Shown one piece after another: positions 60,130 through 64,000 of a stretch of 64,000 bases of DNA (its first letter is position 1; each line of letters begins with the position of its first letter). The position numbers and the translations under genes were made by a program. The DNA is taken from the IMG/VR virus record IMGVR_UViG_3300045581_000978, positions 1 to 64,000 of that record. One strand, 5' to 3'. A model generated the notes under the pieces. The model saw only the letters and a program-made list of their open reading frames with translations, was not told the origin of the DNA and searched no databases. This stretch comes from a virus.

Positions 60130-60966
60130 TTAATCAGAAAGAACTTTTAAAAGTTCTTTCCAACTTGTAACATTAAACACCTCCCTATATTTGTGTATTA
60201 TACATCTCTTGCTTAGTTGCAGCTCTGTTGCTATTTTAGTAAGATTGGCTCCTTCTTTTACTAGAGTAGTAAATAGTTTAACCGGAAATTGTTTGTAATT
60301 ACCGTTTTTAGTATTTTGTTGTGTATTAAAGTAAGCAATATTATTATTTTTACAAAATTTTTTTAAGGTAATACCAGGGTAAAAATTACTTTTAAAAAAA
60401 TTTATATTTACTTTTAATATTTTCGCTATCTCTTTATTAGATTTACCTTCACGCAATAAGGCTAAATATTTTTGTTGTGATATGTTTTTTGCCATGTGAT
60501 TATTTTTCTTAATAGATTTTCTCTTACAGTACTCAGCTAACGACTCATTTTTATAAAATCTCTTTTTAAGAAGTGACTTACTGCAGTTTAATTTTAACGC
60601 TATATTTTTAAGTAAAACATTTCTCTCTAGATAATATAAAAACTCATTCTCGTATATTTTCTTTTTACAGCCAGACCTACCACCTTTACCACCTTCACAA
60701 ATATTTAACAGCTTTTCATTATTGTATAGAGATATATATTTTTTCTCTAAATCATAAGCTACTAGCTCGTCTTCTATATCTGCTACTAAATATATACTTA
60801 TATCTAACCAGTTATACCCCGCTGCTAATAATTTATTTAATTTATTAAGATGGTGTTTATTTCTACATGATAGTGAACGAGCCCTACCCCTCACACCTTT
60901 ACCTATATAAAATATATTTTTTGTTGTAGGGTCTATGTGAGCATAAATATAATACTTATTTTCCAT
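60130..60966 (-). CDS. GIY-YIG homing endonuclease inserted in the gene 44 3' end
   Basis: A 278-aa basic protein. YYIYAHIDPTTKNIFYIGKGVRGRARSLSCRN near 5-36 (in parts) is a GIY-YIG core with its Arg and N-G-like residues, then EKKYISLYNNEKLLNICEGGKGG near 74-96. The C-terminal 170 residues contain three helix-turn-helix-like repeats (LSKLNCSKSLLKKRF, IAKILKVNINFFKS, IATELQLSKRCIIHK patterns) for DNA recognition. It has its own late-type promoter and directly follows the functional gp44 gene. The original gp44 end lies on its far side, which marks it as a recent mobile insertion. Confidence 0.85.
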   Translation of the reverse strand: MENKYYIYAHIDPTTKNIFYIGKGVRGRARSLSCRNKHHLNKLNKLLAAGYNWLDISIYLVADIEDELVAYDLEKKYISLYNNEKLLNICEGGKGGRSGCKKKIYENEFLYYLERNVLLKNIALKLNCSKSLLKKRFYKNESLAEYCKRKSIKKNNHMAKNISQQKYLALLREGKSNKEIAKILKVNINFFKSNFYPGITLKKFCKNNNIAYFNTQQNTKNGNYKQFPVKLFTTLVKEGANLTKIATELQLSKRCIIHKYREVFNVTSWKELLKVLSD

Positions 60967-60979
60967 ACAAGTATTTATC
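60967..60979 (-). promoter_or_regulatory. Late-type promoter of homing endonuclease, GATAAATA
   Basis: GATAAATA on the minus strand (60972-60979), 5 nt before the ATG at 60966, in the 34-bp gap after gene 44. Confidence 0.55.
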
Positions 60980-61000
60980 TCTTAATCGACTTTTTTTTAA

Positions 61001-61939
61001 TCAACTTTTTTCCAAATTTATCCAGCATGCGAAACAATTTATCTCTTTATCTAATACGTGTGCAGAACGCCAAAGATGATCAGCAATAATAGCGATCATC
61101 TCTTTCTTTTTAAGGTCTTGAACTGGTTGCTGATATAGATAATTAAGATAATCTCTCATAAGCGTATCGTAATCGCCATAGAAAGCGCTTTCATTCTCAA
61201 TAAGATGCTTTCTCAGCGAAAGTACATCCTTCTGCTCAATAGCAGAAAATATAGCTTTAAGCAAAGCATTATCTACACTAACCGTATTAATAGATAGAGT
61301 ACCATCAATACAGTTCTTCTGAATTTCGTTAATAGTCTTGCGAAGATCGGGGAAGTTAGCCTTTACTAACTCAACAAATTTCTTCTTCTGTACTTCGTCT
61401 ATTTCAATACCTTCCTGCTTTAAGATATTATAAACTCTCTTTACACCATCTTCAATAGTAGGTTTAATATCAAGAAACTGACATCTAGACTGCAGAGCAG
61501 GTATAATCTTATGCTTATAGTTAGCAGTAAGTATGAATCTAGTATACTTCGCGAAAGACTCCATTGTATTACGCAAAGCAGCTTGCGCTTGACCCGTTAG
61601 ACCATCACACTCGTCAAGTATTACTACTTTTACCTTACCATCAAACGATTTAGTTTGTGAAAAGTTAGTGACTTTATGTCTAATAGTATCAATACCAGAT
61701 TCATCCGAAGCGTTAATATAAAGGTAGTTACACTTCAATACATCGTTAACGATGATACGCGCCAAACTAGTTTTACCAGTTCCAGGCGTACCTACAAACA
61801 GTAGGTTTGGTATCTCATCGGTAAATCCGTTAATGATCTCACGCGTTCTATCTGACAATATAATGTCATCTAACTTCTGCGGTCTATACTTTTCCGTCCA
61901 GATCCCTTGTAGGAAACCACCTTTAATTACACTTTCCAT
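61001..61939 (-). CDS. 44: Clamp-loader ATPase gp44
   Basis: A 312-aa AAA+ clamp-loader subunit (T4 gp44 319 aa). WTEKYRPQKLDDIIL near 14-28, Walker A GTPGTGKTSLAR near 50-61, Walker B VVILDECDGL near 103-112, sensor 1 FILTANYKHKI near 134-144 and SRCQFLD near 150-156 are all present. It loads gp45 onto DNA. A gp62 partner was not found. The last 13 codons are a replacement delivered beside the homing endonuclease (see remnant at 60085..60129). The -10-like TATAAA sits 5 nt before the ATG. Confidence 0.95.
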   Translation of the reverse strand: MESVIKGGFLQGIWTEKYRPQKLDDIILSDRTREIINGFTDEIPNLLFVGTPGTGKTSLARIIVNDVLKCNYLYINASDESGIDTIRHKVTNFSQTKSFDGKVKVVILDECDGLTGQAQAALRNTMESFAKYTRFILTANYKHKIIPALQSRCQFLDIKPTIEDGVKRVYNILKQEGIEIDEVQKKKFVELVKANFPDLRKTINEIQKNCIDGTLSINTVSVDNALLKAIFSAIEQKDVLSLRKHLIENESAFYGDYDTLMRDYLNYLYQQPVQDLKKKEMIAIIADHLWRSAHVLDKEINCFACWINLEKS

Positions 61940-61950
61940 ATTATTTTATA

Positions 61951-62382
61951 TTACTTACCAGATGAACCAAATCCACTAGCACCTCTATCGGATTCTTCAG
62001 TTTCACCTTCTTCAACTACTACATCATAGTTTTTATATACAACGAACTGAGCAATTCTATCGCCTTTTTTAACTTCATAAGCAACATCTGTGTTATTATA
62101 AAGCTTAATACCTGCGTTAGAACGATATCCATTATCAATGATACCTGGATGAGCTGAAATCCCGTGCAAAAATCCCATGCCACTGCGGCTTTCTACTTTT
62201 ACCCAGTAACCAGGTGTGATATATGCGAAATCTAAACCAACATCTACTACAGCACTACCTCTACCAGGAATAGTTTTATCCTCTACACAATAGACATCGA
62301 ACCCGGTATCAGACACATTGTTCTTTGTAGGGAGCTTAGCGTCTACACTAGTCTTTTTAAATTTTAACGTTACTACACTCAT
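61951..62382 (-). CDS. dut: dUTP diphosphatase
   Basis: A 143-aa trimeric dUTPase. All five motifs are seen: DTGFDVY near 26-32, RSGMGFLHGI near 72-81, GIIDNGYRSNAGIKLYN near 85-101, GDRIAQFVVY near 110-119 and RGASGFGSSG near 133-142. It removes dUTP from the nucleotide pool and supplies dUMP for thymidylate synthesis. It has a textbook early promoter; 11 nt separate its stop from gp44's start, so both may be co-transcribed. Confidence 0.95.
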   Translation of the reverse strand: MSVVTLKFKKTSVDAKLPTKNNVSDTGFDVYCVEDKTIPGRGSAVVDVGLDFAYITPGYWVKVESRSGMGFLHGISAHPGIIDNGYRSNAGIKLYNNTDVAYEVKKGDRIAQFVVYKNYDVVVEEGETEESDRGASGFGSSGK

Positions 62383-62416
62383 AATAGTATTATAATATTT
62401 GATATATGGAAATCAA
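62383..62416 (-). promoter_or_regulatory. Early sigma-70-like promoter of dut, leaderless spacing
   Basis: On the minus strand: TTGATT (62411-62416), 16-nt spacer, TATAAT (62389-62394), exactly 6 nt to the ATG at 62382. Confidence 0.8.
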
Positions 62417-62417
62417 G

Positions 62418-62431
62418 ACTAAATATATAGT
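62418..62431 (+). promoter_or_regulatory. Late-type promoter of gp16, ACTAAATA
   Basis: ACTAAATA (62418-62425), exactly 6 nt before the ATG at 62432; a weaker variant of TATAAATA. Divergent from the dut promoter. Confidence 0.45.
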
Positions 62432-62878
62432 ATGGAAGAAGATTTAGATGTTGTAGTAAACGACATTATAGCACAATTAAAAGGAACTACCGCACTTGCA
62501 AAGAAGGAAGTGACTGAAGATCTTGATAAGGATAAGCTCGAAGATTTCATTATTAAGAATTCTGGAAGACTTATTACTAAGACCTTAGGTATTGTAGATG
62601 ATGTACAGACATATATCTCTTCTGCACCTGACGCTAAAGACGTTGCAGCATTAGCAGAACTTCTTAAGGCAGCTTCTTCATCTATTGAAGCTCTTAATAA
62701 GGTCTATACTTCAATTGAGAAGAATAAGACTGTTAAAGAGATTAAACAAATGGATATTGAATCAAAAGAAAAGATCAATACTCAAGATACTACAGCTTTC
62801 CTCTTAACTAGAAAAGAACTAATGCAAGAGCTTATAGGTAAGTCTAAGCAAGAGGATGCTAAGATAGTTGATGTTTAA
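62432..62878 (+). CDS. 16: Small terminase subunit gp16
   Basis: A 148-aa helical protein (T4 gp16 164 aa). The C-terminal block TTAFLLTRKELMQELIGKSKQEDA near 121-144 matches the end of T4 gp16 (a T-x-F-x-x-S-P-T-E-L-M-D-E-I-G pattern), and residues 65-105 form the long helical core (VAALAELLKAASSSIEALNKVY). It regulates the large terminase during DNA packaging. A late-type promoter is consistent. The large subunit gp17 is not in this window. Confidence 0.8.
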   Translation: MEEDLDVVVNDIIAQLKGTTALAKKEVTEDLDKDKLEDFIIKNSGRLITKTLGIVDDVQTYISSAPDAKDVAALAELLKAASSSIEALNKVYTSIEKNKTVKEIKQMDIESKEKINTQDTTAFLLTRKELMQELIGKSKQEDAKIVDV

Positions 62879-64000
62879 GGAAAAATACTATAAGTTTCAC
62901 GAAATTTAATAGCTTCATTAGGATATCTCGGTCTACCTATAGGTTGATTTGACTCGGTTTTTAATGGTCCCCAATAAGCCGCGAGACCTTTCCATATTTC
63001 ATTACCCTTTTTATCGTAACCTGCAAGACGACCTATACTCCTCTGAGGGTTATCTTTATTTAAAAAATTAGTCTCGGCTATAATTATCGCTGCTTTAGTG
63101 TTTATATCAGGGTCAAAAAGCTGATTGAAAGAAAACGCAGGTTTACCATTTATAGTAGTTTCATTTCTTATTCCTGCCTTACTTAAAACGTCTTTATAAT
63201 TAGCATAATCTAAAGGCGATAATTGATAAAGCCCATTAGAATCGCCTACAAACCTATTTATATCTCCTTTTTTATCTGGTTGAAACGTTGATTCAACATT
63301 AGCTAGAGCTGTAAAAAACCTTGCCCATTCCTCAACAGAACCGTTTGTAAATCCGTATTTTCTTGCATCCTCGGCATTAGGTATTTTACCTATAAGTGGC
63401 GAGCCTTGAAGAGCTTTTAATACTCTTTCATATTGATCACGAGCACTTAAAACTGTATTCTGACTAGGAGGTGAAACGGTTGGCGTTACACCTGAAGATG
63501 TAGAAGATGAGTCACCACCCGAGCAGCTTAAGTCAATATCTCTTCTTTCATAATCAAAAGGCCACATTCCCCCTGTTGTTCTTGAACCACCTCTACCATC
63601 TACGTTCTCTTGAATAGGCTCTCTACTAGTAACACTCAAATTCTGATTAGGATCATAAGGCGAGTATCTAGCGAGATGCTGATATTTTCTAAAGCATCCC
63701 CCTAAATCCGAAGCAACCTGCGAAAGAACAGAAGCACCAAACCCCTCTATACTAGTAATAGCCTCAATATCTGGAACATATACATACCCTGTAGTATCAT
63801 AATCTAGAGCTTTTCCTGCTAAGGCGTCAGCTATTAGTTTATCTTTTTTAGCTTTATCTTTCTCATAAATAATGCCAACAGATTGATTAAAAGCATCCTG
63901 CCCTAAAATCGCCATCTTACCTATCATATCAGATACTGCATCTGGTACTTGTTTTATCAAAGTATTTTTAATACCACCGTAAGTAGTTTTAAATAGATCT
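62875..64000 (-). CDS. Virion-associated protein with lysozyme/transglycosylase domain (partial)
   Basis: The frame stays open to the right edge, so the N-terminus lies outside the window; a TTG near 63960 is unlikely to be the true start because conserved-looking sequence continues before it. The C-terminal 200 residues contain WARFFTALANVESTF with Glu, then SNGLYQLSPLDY and AAYWGPL, the pattern of goose-type/SLT transglycosylases (E-S ... G-L-x-Q). A Ser/Thr/Pro linker precedes it. Likely a tail or baseplate protein that opens peptidoglycan during entry. The 3' end overlaps gp16 in antisense by 4 nt. Confidence 0.72.
   Translation of the reverse strand, partial: DLFKTTYGGIKNTLIKQVPDAVSDMIGKMAILGQDAFNQSVGIIYEKDKAKKDKLIADALAGKALDYDTTGYVYVPDIEAITSIEGFGASVLSQVASDLGGCFRKYQHLARYSPYDPNQNLSVTSREPIQENVDGRGGSRTTGGMWPFDYERRDIDLSCSGGDSSSTSSGVTPTVSPPSQNTVLSARDQYERVLKALQGSPLIGKIPNAEDARKYGFTNGSVEEWARFFTALANVESTFQPDKKGDINRFVGDSNGLYQLSPLDYANYKDVLSKAGIRNETTINGKPAFSFNQLFDPDINTKAAIIIAETNFLNKDNPQRSIGRLAGYDKKGNEIWKGLAAYWGPLKTESNQPIGRPRYPNEAIKFRETYSIFP

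Noticed and set aside
60130-61001. Intron or intein in gene 44
   Set aside because: Gene 44 reads through to its own stop before the endonuclease gene; nothing needs to be spliced, and the far-side copy is a remnant, not an exon.
62875-63960. Complete lysozyme-like gene from the TTG at 63960
   Set aside because: The same frame is open to the edge of the window with plausible protein sequence (KTTYGGIKN), so the gene is cut by the window boundary.
1-64000. tRNA genes, CRISPR arrays, insertion sequences and attachment sites
   Set aside because: I saw no cloverleaf with a normal T-arm sequence, no regularly spaced repeats, no transposase and no repeated flanks; automatic searches were not possible here.

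Overview
The window is a 64 kb piece of a low-GC genome of a T4-like (contractile-tailed) bacteriophage. The evidence is a nearly full T4-type replication and recombination set: gp43 polymerase, gp44 clamp-loader ATPase, gp45 clamp, gp41 helicase, gp61 primase, gp32, a 5'-exonuclease, UvsX/UvsY/UvsW and gp46/gp47. The late sigma factor gp55, the small terminase gp16 and the gp25/gp6 baseplate wedge are also present. Gene content (PhoH, a QueD of the GSCAFRQ type, DUF5872-like small proteins) resembles marine T4-like phages. The promoters look like ordinary proteobacterial sigma-70 promoters, so a proteobacterial host is likely. The host cannot be named from sequence alone. I recognised no tRNA gene, CRISPR array or insertion sequence.

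Layout. 1-5.1 kb: SET-domain protein, queE, a homing-endonuclease-like gene, DUF5872-like genes, phoH, queD and a second nuclease gene. 5.1-13.4 kb: folE and a conserved unknown gene, then a long minus-strand run of probable internal head proteins, including a retropepsin-like protein, an NMNAT-like nucleotidyltransferase and a ligase-like protein. 13.4-38.3 kb: mostly plus-strand replication, recombination and modification genes, broken by a few minus-strand late genes. 38.3-59.5 kb: a minus-strand block of tail fibre, adhesin and baseplate genes ending in gp6 and gp25. 59.5-64 kb: a putative virion gene, a GIY-YIG homing endonuclease inserted at the 3' end of the clamp-loader gene, dUTPase, small terminase, and a lysozyme-like virion gene that runs off the right edge.

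How the genes work together. FolE, QueD, QueE and QueC form the GTP-to-preQ0 (7-deazaguanine) pathway. With a stand-alone class II glutamine amidotransferase and two glycosyltransferases, this points to modified guanine in the phage DNA. The replisome and recombination genes have early sigma-70-like promoters. Structural and internal head genes have T4-late-type TATAAATA promoters that gp55 would read.

The most striking features are four. (1) Promoters of both classes sit at a nearly fixed 5-7 nt from the start codon, so most first genes of operons appear to be transcribed as leaderless mRNAs. (2) The clamp-loader 3' end exists twice, once recoded on the far side of a homing endonuclease. (3) A family of proteins carries T4-like capsid-targeting N-termini, including enzymes that may be injected with the DNA. 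(4) QueC has lost three of its four usual zinc cysteines and occurs with a separate amidotransferase.
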